Source: Caprella mutica
Taxonomy: Eukaryota > Arthropoda > Malacostraca > Amphipoda > Caprellidae
NCBI GenBank assembly: GCA_947561585.1
Contig: CANNZV010002304.1
Span: 40,385-104,384 of the forward strand
Direction of reading: 5' to 3'
DNA length: 64,000 nucleotides
In this document: positions 33,775 to 45,220 of the stretch, in pieces
Layout of the letters: every line of letters begins with the position of its first letter
Position numbering within the stretch: the first letter of the stretch is position 1
Position numbers and translations under genes: made by a program
The notes under the pieces: generated by a model
What the model was told of the DNA's origin: nothing
The model's input: the letters and a program-made list of their open reading frames with translations, nothing else
Databases searched by the model: none

Positions 33775-36174
33775 TGTTGGAAATCGGACTGTTAAAGACG
33801 GGTTTAAATTACAATTATCGAAATATAAAACTCCAGATATTACTAACTTGGTAATTCTAACGGTTAATTAAAGTACAGTAAATTGTACTGTGAAATCAAT
33901 AATAAAAGGTTACAGTTTAAATTGCACTCTTGTTCAATTTTTTTTTAGAATAGGTACTATAGGGTAAGCTCCGAGTTACCAGACGGTTCCATATTTTTAT
34001 CGGTAAGAATAATTGGTATACCTACAATGACTAGCATTTACCTATAATTATAAACTAAACTCTATAATCGAAAATGTGGAACCGTCCAACAACTCGAAAC
34101 TCATCCTAGTTTGAGCGAAACCTACTCTATTCATTGTTAATTGTATTTTAACGAATTTTATAATTGTATTAGAATCTAGATATTAATTAAAGAATACATC
34201 TCCCTTGTTTTTGTAATAGGTGCTTAAGGAGTAACAACAAAAACTACGTAAATGCAGTGAGAGAGAGAGAGAGAGAAGAAGATTCAAAATCTTTTCCTTT
34301 GAAGAAGAATTTTCATAAATCTTGAAAAATCAGAATTTTATTCAGAAATTCAGTAGGTTCATTAGCATTGGGAAATGTTACTCTCAATCTTCGTTATTTA
34401 GCTACATTAAATGATAGTTGACATGCATAATATATATTCATTTGCATCAACATTCATGAGTATATTTAAAAAAGTGACTTAAGTTTAGCACAATTTTCTA
34501 ATCAGTATAATATATGTAGTCTATAAAGCCTAGTAAGCAACAGGCCATCCAAAATACAAATAATTGCGATACGAAATTCCTCAGAATGTTCCATTTGTAT
34601 CCTAACGAACAGTACCGAACATCCCTATCATATCCTCTCCGAACATTACATATCCTTCGCGCAACACCGGGTTAGTTCCTAAGAGGAGTTCCTCCGCACT
34701 TTACAAAAACGGAACACCTCTCCAACTCCGCACCTGACATACAGGTGATGTGCGATGAGGAATTCCACGGGAGATACTCCGGACATAAGTTGTTACTTGG
34801 GTATATAGTTTTATTATAATATGTAATTTAAGATTTTTTCCCGTTCCTTCTTCCCTCCTCTAAATTTCAAGCAAAAAAAAAAAAAAGATTTCAGACATAT
34901 TATAAATGGCTACCTATATCGCTATCTAAATACCTTTACCATAAAAAAAAGCAATACGGATATGAAAGTGAACCCATATACCTAATTACAATAAATTTAC
35001 GATAATACTTGTTAAGTTGGAATGCAGCCTTGTTATTCATTTGAATCTTGGGAAGAATGGAAGTGGAATGTGAATATTTCTTATATAATTATTTATAGAT
35101 AGATTAGTTGATCGATTTATTTTCTGTTATATGTTGTATGACCTTAGCTATACAAATTTAAAGCAATTCCATATTTTTTTTAATTTAGAGTGGAGAGGAG
35201 CTTTATTAATTAAAATATGAGGATATTGGAACTATTGTTAAGTTATGAAGAGAATTCTTTTAACCCACAAAGAGATCCCACTGACCATTAAGACGTCTAA
35301 GTTTTATTACTTTATTGTGTACGAATAACATCTGATGATAAAATGAAAAGCGATTCACCCGCAGATTATTATTTCCTGTTTTTCGTTATAGGCCATGGGA
35401 ACATACGGTAGAATAACTATTGTTCCTGAAAATGTCCATTACATTTTATGACCAGATTTAAATAATAAAATAAAATGCAGAACTATAGCTATTGCTGTGT
35501 TCATGATTCTTTTGTTCAGAATTCAACTTATCAATGTTCCTAACTTGTCACTACAAAAATATAGATTCTGTTTCAATCTACAATAATTTAAACCAAGTTG
35601 AAATCCTGGGGTGCTCCTAGTAAAGTTTACATGGTTGAGTTTATGTAGTGATAGTACAGGAATAAATTTTGAAAACCACTTGTTTCGCTTGTTGTTACTT
35701 TCCTGACGTGTGGTCATGAATTTTTTTTAACATGTTTACTTCTAATTGGAATTAGCTCACTTTATCCGAAATTATATATATAAAAAAACGATTATTGAAC
35801 TATACAATATTAGAATGATTCAAATAGCTTTGAATCTCGCTTAAGTCATCACTTTGAAGCTCGATTTCGAATGTCTTTTATTTTTGTTCGCAATCACTTA
35901 GTTCCATTTTACTATGTCTATATATGCATGTCATGTTCAAGGCATGCAGTGATCTGATTTTTTAGGTAATTGAGATATTTAGTCAAGTAGTAATAGATAG
36001 AACTTCAGTGATTGTAACATGATAGTGTTTAATTGCCCTGATTCTTCAAATATACACCATATATATAATTCCTAATATAATTTTTTTTATTTTTTATCTT
36101 TTTCGGTCCGAATAAAAATTCGGACCGTAAAATTCAGGATTCTGTACCCTGGTAAAAGTCAGGGTACAGGAACA
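33775..36174. other. No gene recognised
   Basis: AT-rich. It contains a (GA)n microsatellite at about 34257-34275, a (T)n/(A)n pair and a moderately CG-richer patch at 34600-34790 with no recognised identity. A 64-codon frame at 35523-35717 (minus) is not recognisable. Confidence 0.5.
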
Positions 36175-37025
36175 TAACGGGTATAGTACCTACACCTCTG
36201 TAACCTTAATTTAAAACAATTCAAGTTTAATTTAAAATAAGCCAAGTTTAATATAAAGTAAGTCAAGTTATAACTAAAATAAATCAAATTATATTTAAAA
36301 TAAATCAAGTTATATTTAAAATAAATCAAGTTATATTTAAAAATGTTGAAGTTTAATTTAAACAAAATAGGAGAAGGTGAGAGAAGTGAAATGAGAGAAG
36401 TTAGAATTTAGTGAGAGGAGAGAAATGAAATGAGAGGAGAGAAATGAAATGAGAGGAGAGAAATGAGATGAGAGAAATGGAATGAGAGAAGTGAGAATTT
36501 AATGAGATGAGAGAAATGAAATGAGAGAAGTGAGAATTTAGTGAGAGGAGAGAAATGAAACGAGAGAAGTGAGAATTTAATGAGATGAGAGAAATGAAAT
36601 GAGAGAAGTGCGAATTTAGTGAGAGGAGAGAAATGAAATGAGAGAAGTGAGAATTTAGTGAGAGGAGAGAAATGAAATGAGAGGAGAGAATTGAAATGAG
36701 ATAAATGATAATTTAGTGAAATGAAATAAATGAGGAGTGAGTGAATTGTGTGGAGTGAGTGAAATGAGAGAACTGAGTGAAATGAGAGAACTGAGTGAAA
36801 TGAGAGAACTGAGTGAAATGAGAGAACTGAGTGAAATGAGAGAACTGAGTGAAATGAGAGAACTGAGTGAAATGAGTGAAGTGAGTATGTGAGTGAAATG
36901 TGTGAAGTGAGTATGTGAGTGAAATGAGTGAGTGAAATGAGAGAAGTGAGTAAGTGAGTTTTAAATATAACTCGACTTATTTTAAATTGAACTTGAATTG
37001 GTTTAAATTAAGGTTAAAAAGTTGT
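36175..37025. mobile_element. Inverted-repeat element F with GAGA-type minisatellite core
   Basis: The left arm (about 36198-36360) AACCTTAATTTAAAACAATT, then CAAGTTTAATTTAAAATAAG repeats, is inverted at 36958-37020. Between them about 590 bp is a purine minisatellite of GAGAGGAGAGAAATGAAAT and later GAGTGAAATGAGAGAACT units. A further copy of the arm is at 38770-38905. No coding capacity; ends and target duplication are unresolved. Confidence 0.65.
36370..36960. repeat. GAGA-type purine minisatellite
   Basis: The strand asymmetry is extreme: almost no cytosine on the plus strand. Two unit families follow each other, GAGAGGAGAGAAATGAAAT to about 36720 and then GAGAGAACTGAGTGAAAT. Confidence 0.9.
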
Positions 37026-37713
37026 AGTAGACGACGCAAAAATATGACGTCACCACAGCAACACATTTCTTGTTTGTGACCGAGCGGCTCATAATTCCTC
37101 GTATTTGCATGTTAATATCGAGAAGTTTGAAGTCATTTTATATGGGTTTCGTGTAAAAAATAAAGCAAAAATGGCGATTGAATTTCAAAGTTGAATATAT
37201 AGATATAATTCAGGTGTTCTTATTGTTCATTAATTCGTTAACTTATCTAAAAGAAACAATTAAGGTCTTTTAAACATATACTACTTAGTAGCCTAAACTA
37301 GTGCTAGTTAACTGCTAAACTGTAGTTCCTATGAATAACAATTAAGGAATAAAATAATGGAAACACAATTTAACCAATGCCTAGATAGTAATTAATGAGA
37401 AAAAAATGGATTTAGAAGCGACGTAAGTTAAAATAGATAGTCCCATGTTTCAAAGTGTGGTCAGAGTCGTCATTGCCAGTCACGCCGTGGTCACGTCAAA
37501 CTAGATTCGATGAGTTGATTACAATACCCTATATGTTAAGGTATCCTGGTAAAAGTAAACAGATTCAATTTTTTTCAATTCATGATTAGCTTAACAAAAT
37601 AGGTTTAGAGCAGTTTATAATGATGCATGATCGCACTGACGAAATTTTTCCTTTTGTTGTATTCTCAAACCAATACTTTTGATTAGTATGGGTACATACT
37701 TATTAGCATTACT
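37026..37713. other. No recognisable feature
   Basis: Contains one isolated TGACGTCA at about 37047; otherwise ordinary AT-rich sequence. Confidence 0.5.
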
Positions 37714-38142
37714 TTTGGATCTTTTCTGTTTGCTGGGCACATTTGAAAATAATGGAAATAAAATAATAAAATATATAATGGTATCATAGTTACTGACTTA
37801 TTAAATTATACTATTTAGTTAGGGAAAAAACAGACTTGTTATATTAATTAATATTTCTAAAAAACTTTAAGTTTCCTGGGTGCATATGAAAATCAAATAA
37901 TAATATAGTATTGATAACAGTTTTCTTGAGAAAATCGCATTGTAAAATTACAGAATTTTTCATTTCATCTTAATCCAGATTTCTCCAAATCCACTTCAGA
38001 TTAGAATCATCGTCATCAAGGCTTATGAGGTGTTCTCATAAAGCAGAGGTAATTAAATAACAATGCGTATCAATGAAATAATTATATTTGCTTTATTTTC
38101 ATTGTTATCAAATGCGCCCAGCAAACAGAAAAGATCCTAACT
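37714..38142. mobile_element. Small MITE J with ~50-bp inverted repeats
   Basis: GGATCTTTTCTGTTTGCTGG at the left is inverted as CCAGCAAACAGAAAAGATCC at the right. Similarity continues inward (CATTTGAAAATAATG against its complement). ~430 bp in total, no coding capacity, target duplication not clear. Confidence 0.75.
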
Positions 38143-38235
38143 TTTCACTATCGATTAATGTAGCAGAAACAGTGCGGCATATCAAAACATGCAACTGATA
38201 TAGATATATGCGGTTCAATTAAGCATCGTATATAT

Positions 38236-39311
38236 GTCACGCGCGTTTGAGTGATCTGCAATATCGACCGATTTCACTGCGCAATCTGTTGATCAATAGT
38301 TTGCGCAGTCATCGATCGATAGCGCAACCATCGATCAATTCCTGCGCGTTCGAATGATATGATTTTTTTAGTTTGTACATCAAATTGGCACATTTTATTG
38401 TGTATATCAATCGATAGCGCAACCATCGATCGATTTCTGCGCGTTCGAATGATACAGGTTTTCTTTATTTATGCATTTAATTAATTGTTTTGTTTTTATT
38501 GGGAAAAATACTTTTAAATGTTTTTTTTATATTTAATAAGTCAACCATCAGTCGATTGTTGCGCGTTTGAATGATATGGATTTTCTTAGTTTACGCATCT
38601 AATTGTTACATTTCATAGGGCAACTATCAATCCATTACTGCGTTTCTGTCGAAGTTGTGTTTGGAGTAAAACAGGTCCGTAGAAAAGCTCATATATTTCA
38701 AGACGTTAGTGACTGTCTGTCTGGTGTACTCTCACTGTACAGTTACTGAAATAATATTATTTATTTAGAACTACACCTTTTTAACATTAATTTAAAACAA
38801 TTTAAGTTTAATTTATAATAAATCATGTTTAATTTGAAATAAGTCAAGTTATATTTACAATAGTTCAACTTTAATTTTTATAATATTTAACGTTAAATTG
38901 TAATAATTAGATGCATAAACTAACAAAATCCATATCATTCAAACGCGCAACAATTGACTGATGGTTGACTTATTAAATATAAAAAAGTATTTAAAAGTAT
39001 TTTTCCAGTAAAAACCAAACAATTAATTAAATGCATAAGAAAAGAAAAACCTGTATCATTCGAACGCACAGAGATCGATCGATGGTTGCGCTATCGATTG
39101 ATATACGTTATAAAATGTGCCAATTTGATGTACAAACTGAAAAAAATAATATCATTCGAACGCGCAAAAATCGATCGATGGTTGCGCTATCGATTGATAT
39201 ACGCGATCGATCGATGGTTGCGCTATCGATCGGTGGCTGTGCAAACTATTGATCAACAGATTGCGCAGCGAAATCGGTCGATATTGCAGATCACTGAAAC
39301 GTGCGTGACAT
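38236..39311. mobile_element. Large CGATCGAT-type foldback element I
   Basis: The left arm from GTCACGCGCGTTTGAGTGAT through GCAATATCGACCGATTTC is inverted at 39245-39311. Each ~400-bp arm contains ~95-bp repeats with CGATCGATGGTTGCGCTATC and GCGCGTTCGAATGATA. The ~270-bp centre contains an arm fragment of element F (38770-38905). A shorter relative lies inside MITE G at 19425-19900. Confidence 0.8.
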
Positions 39312-39369
39312 AAAGACACAGATAACCACGAACCAGTGTTCACTACTAATAACAAAAGTTACTAGACAA

Positions 39370-39480
39370 TGGTCCATACTTTATCACATGAAGGAGATAA
39401 TGGAAGCAAAGATCAATAAGATGCCAGAGATGAGAGTAATTGAACCTCAAGCAAGTCCGAGAGTGCAAGGATCATTATAG
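39370..39480 (+). pseudogene. Ty3/gypsy-type reverse transcriptase N-terminal remnant
   Basis: The frame reads YHMKEIMEAKINKM then MRVIEPQASP before a TAG at 39478. The pattern E-x-x-I-N-K-M..G-V-I-E-P-S-x-S-P is the conserved entry to the reverse transcriptase domain of gypsy elements. Only ~35 codons remain. Confidence 0.5.
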
Positions 39481-40749
39481 GTCCCCTCCAAGCAATTTTT
39501 GTTATTGTTTAAATCAATGAGACTAAAGTTTCTTATAATTCTGCTGCAAACCCCATCAAATTTGATAAATTCTATATGCTTTTAAAGATTTATTTGATCA
39601 CACTTTTAAATAGCTAATTTTCAGTCCAAAAGAAAAAAAGAATGTATACACAGTTTGTTTTGGATGTCAACTATAGGTAGGTATATTCAATCTATTATTA
39701 AATATTCGATTGAAGGTATAAATTAGGAGAAACTTATTATAGAAAAGTTTATATACTTCAGGGAATAATTTACACCCTAGACGAAAGACGGACATAAATT
39801 ATTTATTTATAGTATTCAAATTTTAAATCATAACAAGGAGTGTACAATCTTTTTCTTTCGCGTCAGACTTGTTTTTTGGACAATTATTGTGCACAGAGTA
39901 TTAAAACTTTGAAAGTATATAAACAAATATATACTGAACCTAATTTTATGCGATTTGCATATTAATGACCCTAGACCTTAGTCCACCGATAAATATTCCA
40001 TATCAAAAAGTCTTGTATACAAAAACACAGATGGTGGTGCCATTTACTATAAGTTTCTTTCATGTAATCAATTATATATAAATTAATTTTATTTCCCTTA
40101 TTAGATTTTTCAACCGTGATATTCTACACGAATGCTTTATTCTTACTATGCGATTGTTCAATTATAATATTTTGACAACAGAAAATAACTGCTTCCTTAA
40201 AAAAATGGAGAAATATCGTTGTTAAATATGTTATTACTAATTTAACTGATTCAATTGATACACAGTTCAGGAATGCAATTTTTTGGTCGGTTTCTGGTTT
40301 TTAATTAATTAAATACAATAAAACAGTTTTCGATCATTTCATAAAAATAAATGGGAGATTTTTGTTATTTAAACTTTACTTTTTCATAAAATATAAACTA
40401 CATATAATTATACCTAACTAGAAATCAATCAATTGGTATTCGTCCACATGAAAAGTTATAGGTACTATTAAACACGTACCCATAATTGTCAAATTAAAAA
40501 TATTGGTGTGAGAGTAGGGGAGATCCGTGAGCATTCGGTCACCTTTGGGGAAAAATTAATAATTCTTAAATTAATTCGAATTTAACTATATAAATATTTT
40601 TGCATGTATATAAATCATTTTACTTCAATTTTTATAAAGACTGTTTTACAGTTTAAACATTCATTCGAAAGTTTTAAGATAAAATGTAGGAGAGATTCAA
40701 GTATCTAAATGCTCCTGCCTAGAATCAGACTTCGGACAAGCTGTGGGGG
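39481..40749. other. No recognisable feature
   Basis: AT-rich sequence without supported genes or clear repeats. Confidence 0.5.
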
Positions 40750-40758
40750 TGATTCAGA

Positions 40759-41439
40759 CGGTGCACGGACAACTCGTACCTGGACAAATCTTACCCGGAC
40801 AACTGGTATACAGGACAACTGGTGTACAGGTCAACTGGTATACAGGACAACTGGTATACAGGACAACTCGTACCCGGACAACTGGTACCCGATTTTCATA
40901 ATTTCGTGTTAAATGTTCCTATTTATAATAACTGAATAAAGAATTTATAATAACTTTTAGTCTCTATAAAAGTTTTAATTTTATCTTTAGCTGTGCTAGG
41001 TTACTTAATATTTAACTTTGCTAACTTAATTATATTAAAAGAGGTTAATTAAATTAAATTAGCACTGTTGGTTCTAATATATTTTACGCGTATTATGTTT
41101 GAAAATATATATCATGAAATGGAAGACTCTTGAAGTGAGATCATACGAATTTTGTAATGTAGTCTATATTGTAGTCTTTAAAAAATTTCCTATTCTATTC
41201 CCATTTGAATTGTCAGTTTAGGTATATTTCATTGCAATAAAATAAATTGATTATTTTATTATGCCTTTAATTTTTATTATAATTATGTACATTTAACTAA
41301 ATTTTGGAAATCGGACTTGTATTTTATTCAGTTATTATAATAAGGTACATTTAACACGAAATTATGAAAATCGGGTACCAGTTGTTCGGGTACGAGTTGT
41401 CCTGTATACCAGTTGTCCGGGTACCAGTTGTCCTAGAGC
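40759..41439. mobile_element. Foldback element D (Mutator-type MITE candidate) with GGACAACTGGTATACA arms
   Basis: The left arm is eight units of ~15 bp such as GGACAACTGGTATACA and GGACAACTCGTACCC (40774-40890). The right arm has four inverted units (41384-41433). Both arms continue inward with the same unique sequence (CCGATTTTCATAATTTCGTG). The flanks TGATTCAGA (40750-40758) and TGATTCAAA (41440-41448) match at 8 of 9 positions, a likely 9-bp target duplication. The right end GCTCTAGGACAACTGG resembles the ends of A and C. No coding capacity. Confidence 0.75.
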
Positions 41440-41448
41440 TGATTCAAA

Positions 41449-41783
41449 CACCATAAAAATGGTCAAAACATTGAAAATTTGGGTAATTAAACGATAGGAT
41501 TGAATTCGGATCTACTAATTTAATTGAAATGAACCATAATGACTTGTTATTCACAATAATAATTCATCATATTTGAAATTGTATCATAATAATATTATTG
41601 TAATGATTGAACATTTTCTCCAACAAAATATAGATAGCCCATGAGTAATCACTGTGATATTATCCTTATATTTAATAGCTATATATCAAAAGAAAATTGT
41701 ATAACTATATCCTTTTACTTTGGGTATAACTATTTCCTTTTTCTTGGAATTCACCAAAATTAGTGAATAACATCTTAAATATT
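41449..41783. other. No recognisable feature
   Basis: AT-rich spacer. Confidence 0.5.
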
Positions 41784-41945
41784 TCATCGAATGTTTAAAG
41801 TATAATCCATAAGTGTAGATCTTGTTACACCTCCCTTTTCAGCAGCTTTTCTGATAGATAAACCATTTTGAAATTCATGAAAAGTTTTTTGAATAGCTTC
41901 TTTATCACGTCCTCTATCAGTTTTCCTTTTATATTGAAAAGGCAT
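41784..41945 (-). pseudogene. Pipsqueak-type HTH fragment of a pogo/Tigger-like transposase
   Basis: A 53-codon frame starts MPFQYKRKTDRGRDKEAIQK and continues with the helix-turn-helix signature LSIRKAAEKGGVTRSTLMDY, then stops. Lys-Arg-Lys followed by I-x-x-A..G-x-S-x-R-K-A-A..G-V-x-R-S-T-L is the psq HTH of pogo/Tigger transposases and related domesticated genes. No CENP-B or DDE part follows, so it is either a relic or an isolated exon. No donor site was clear at its end. Confidence 0.65.
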
Positions 41946-42118
41946 GAATACTATCGTCAAACAGTCAAAATATAGACACTTATATTAAAAGTTGCAACTA
42001 ATCTTATAAACGAATGCTATGTCAATTAAAATAATTAACTTCGAGTTCAGAATGTCCTTTTTAATTAGAATTATTTTAATAAATTGTAATGGTGGACTGA
42101 ATCGGATACAGAGGGAAG

Positions 42119-42938
42119 TTGTTAACTCCAATTAGAAATGAGTATGTTTGGCAAATACTGCATTCAGAATTTGGTAACCAAATTTGATAATTTGGTAACC
42201 CAATCGTTATTTAAGAAATTACATTTTGTGATAAATTTTTATTGATAATGATAGAAATCAATAACTTTCAATAAACTGAAGACCAGAGCACCTGAGATAA
42301 CAATTATCGCAAATATAAATCTCGTAAAGAATAATAGAATACGTTTTATTTCTTATCTCAACATGTAATATTTTATTAATAATTTAAGCTGTTTATATGT
42401 CAACTTCATGCAAAACACGCTTAATCTTAAGAAATATTTTGTAATATCACCATGAAAATGAGTCTATGTAATTCAAATATACCCTTAATGATAAGCCAGG
42501 AAAATATGATACGAATGCATGGTATAACTTAATATTCATTTGATATTCATATCCTTAACTGTTAGGGCAAATAACTAAAGTATATACGTTAACATAATCA
42601 AAATAATAGTTAATATATATTTTGAATTCTTATTAAAGTTACAACAAATTTGAAGGACGTCTGAACTCTAACTGTGTCACTGAAGATAAACTATACGTAG
42701 TTTATAATAAATAATGACTTCTGATATTAAAATGACACTACTTTACCGCAATAGAATACTGCTTTTATGTGAGCGGTGTAGTTGGGTGAGAACACACATA
42801 GGTACACTGTTTGAGATATTTCCTATTAGTTTAGAAGTACATTTGGGTAAGAATGCACCAAACTTTACCGTAGAGGAAAAGCTTCATTACCCAACTTTAC
42901 CTCTCTACCCTCCAATTGCAGTATTATTAGGTACCTAG
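42119..42938 (+). pseudogene. Orphan 5' region plus exon 1 of the F-box gene fused to unrelated sequence
   Basis: 42119-42655 matches the upstream region of units 1-5 (for example 45644-46180). A 147-bp segment present in the units (46181-46327 in unit 2, starting GTAAAG and ending AAAG) is then missing, and the match resumes at 42656 through exon 1. After the last exon 1 codon (42734) the similarity stops exactly at the splice donor, and unrelated DNA follows. The exon 1 ATG (42714) opens a 74-codon frame starting MTSDIKM and ending at 42938; the part beyond MTSDIKM has no recognised family. F-box exons 2 and 3 are absent. Confidence 0.8.
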
Positions 42939-43319
42939 AAACATTACTTGGTTACTTATTAATTAGGTAGGTAGATACTATAGTTTGGCTATGAGCTGAG
43001 TACCTAAGGTTAGGTATCTAGATACACTTGTTGAGTTATTACAAATTAAATTATATAATTAGATACACAAGATGGTACCTCATGAGTTAGGTAGCTACCA
43101 AGATACATTCCTAGTTGGGTAGTTAAAAGTTAGCGCACTAACTAGTTGTGAGTGGCGTTGTATTCACATAAGAAAACAATATGTTATTAAGTACTAGAAA
43201 TATCACATGATTTGCGAATATCACATGTAGCTACTTGATATATTGTCAATAAATTAGTTATTATTAGGAAAGAATTAAGTATTTCATCAATGAGATTATT
43301 GTAAGATAGTAGAGAAGAT
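42939..43319. repeat. Degenerate GGTAGGTAGATAC / GGTACCTAGA-rich stretch
   Basis: Loose repetition of TTAGGTA(T/G)CTAGATAC and GGTACCT words over ~200 bp, then plain AT-rich DNA. Confidence 0.45.
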
Positions 43320-44352
43320 GTATTGTGAGTAATGAGTTTCATGGAGAGTGTAAGTTGCATGAAGAGTGGCGATTTGTATGGTTAGTAGTGAGTTGTATGG
43401 TGAGTAGTGAGTTTCATGGTGAGTAGTGAGTTTCATGGTGAGTAGTGAATTGTAGGGTGAGTAGTGAATTGTAGGGTGAGTAGTGAGTTATATGGTGAGT
43501 AGTGAGTTGCATGGGGAGTGGTGAGTTGTATGGTGAGTAGTGAGTTGTATAGTGAGTGGTGAGTTGCATGGTGAGTAGTGAGTTGTATGGTGAGTAGTGA
43601 GTTGTAGGGTGAGTGGTGAGTTTTATGGTGAGTAATTAGTTGTATGGTGAGTAGTGAGTTGTATAGTGAATAGTGAGTTGTATGGTGAGTAGTGAGTTGT
43701 ATGGTGAATGTGAGTTGTACGGTGAGTAGTGAGTTGTATGGTGAGTAGTGAGTTGTATGATGAGTAGTGAGTTGTATGGTGAGTGGTGAGTTGCATGGTG
43801 AGTAGTGAGTTGTATGGTGAGTTGCATGGGTAGTGGTGAGTTGTATGGTGAGTAGTGAGTTGTTTGGTGAGAAGTGAGTTGTATTGTGAGTAGTGAGTTG
43901 TATGGTGAGTAATTAGTTGTATGGTGAGTAGTGAGTTGTATGATGAGTAGTGAGTTGTATGGTGAGTGGTGAGTTGCATGGTGAGAGGTGAAATGCATGG
44001 TGAGTAGTGAGTTGTATGGTGAGTTGCATGGATGTATAGTGGTGAGTTGTATGGTGAGTATTGAGTTGTACGGTGAGTAGTGAGTTGTATGGTAAGTTGT
44101 GAGTTGTACGATGAGTAGTGAGTTGTATGGTGAGTAGTGAGTTGTATGGTGAGTGGTGAGTTGTATGGTGAGTGGTGAGTTGTATGGTGAGTGGTGAGTT
44201 GTATGGTGAGTAGTGAGTTGTATGATGAGTAGTGAGTTGTATGGTGAGTGGTGAGTTGTATGGTGAGTGGGAGTTGTATGGTGAGTAGTGAGTTGTATGG
44301 TGAATGGTGAGTTGTATTGTGAGTAGTGAGTTGTACGGTGAGTGTTGAGTTG
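43320..44352. repeat. 19-bp minisatellite, roughly fifty units
   Basis: The unit is GAGTAGTGAGTTGTATGGT with few variants (GTGGTGAG, TTGCATGG). Because 19 is not a multiple of three and the unit lacks stops on the minus strand, all three minus frames stay open for hundreds of codons with Thr-His-Tyr-Ser repeats. These frames are not genes. Strand asymmetry is strong (G and T rich on plus). Confidence 0.97.
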
Positions 44353-44929
44353 CATTCATTTTTATTCTTAGTATATTTAGTAATAATTATATATATTAAC
44401 ATATTTAGTAGTACATTATCTCTAATATAAATTTTAGCAAAAGCTAAATATAAAAAACTAGTAAGAGTTCATATTTAAGGTTAATAATGAGATAAATCCT
44501 TTTTAAACATAACATTTTGCGACAAAACTTGTAATAATTTGGCTTGAACCAGTAGTAATTGAAATAAATTGACTCATATTTGTTGAAACTTATATTCACA
44601 ATGTAAAAAATATTTAAAAAATGTTCAAATATTCTCCTGTGAGATTAATATTGGAGAAGCTGACAAGCTGTCTAGTTATTAATTTAGATAATAAATATTT
44701 ATGAAACATGTTATCACTAAATATTTAAAAAAGTATAATAATAATTGAAAGAAAAATGATAATTCTCCGTACATAAATTTTTCATTATAAACTATATCTT
44801 TTTTTGACAATAACTTACATTTATAATCTCAATAAAAAGCTATTTTTTTATAGTTACCTCTATCACAGTCCACCATTGAAATAGTTTTCAATGAATGAGC
44901 TATATTTTTAGAAAATGAATTTCAACCAA
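44353..44929. other. No recognisable feature
   Basis: AT-rich spacer after the satellite. Confidence 0.5.
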
Positions 44930-45220
44930 TCAGAGGCCGCGTAACATAACTTGCGTAAAGCACTCTTCACACGCTGTAGCACATACAGTGAATAATGATC
45001 TACGCATAACACTGGCGCGCGTAGATCACTGTTCACTTCACTCACTTGCAACGCCTGTGATCTACGCGCGTAGATCACTTTACGTGTCACGATTTGCCGT
45101 TTTTATAGTAATCCACACGCGTAGAGCACTTTACATTTGGTGTTATTCTACATAATTATTGAAGGATCTACGCGCGTAGAGCACTATACAACTCTCGCGT
45201 AGATCACTAATCAAAGTTAC
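44930..45220. repeat. Cluster of CG-rich palindromes GATCTACGCGCGTAGATC
   Basis: Six occurrences of GTAGATCAC/GTAGAGCAC or their inverse lie between 44996 and 45205. The best is a 22-bp perfect palindrome at 45057-45078 whose inner 18 bases are GATCTACGCGCGTAGATC. Others are at about 45017, 45113, 45165 and 45195. It abuts the left border of F-box unit 2. A minus-strand frame through it is unconvincing. Confidence 0.8.

Noticed and set aside
39031..39355. Overlapping frames with RYRLIY or IDRSMVALS repeats
   Set aside because: They read through the CGATCGAT repeats of a foldback arm; open on both strands.
43623..44402. Long minus-strand reading frames rich in Thr, His, Tyr and Ser
   Set aside because: All three frames of the same strand are open because the 19-bp satellite lacks stops on that strand; no start context, splice site or family match.
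44908..45090. A 60-codon minus-strand frame in the palindrome cluster
   Set aside because: Composed of the GTAGATCAC repeats and flanking DNA; no family match or start context.
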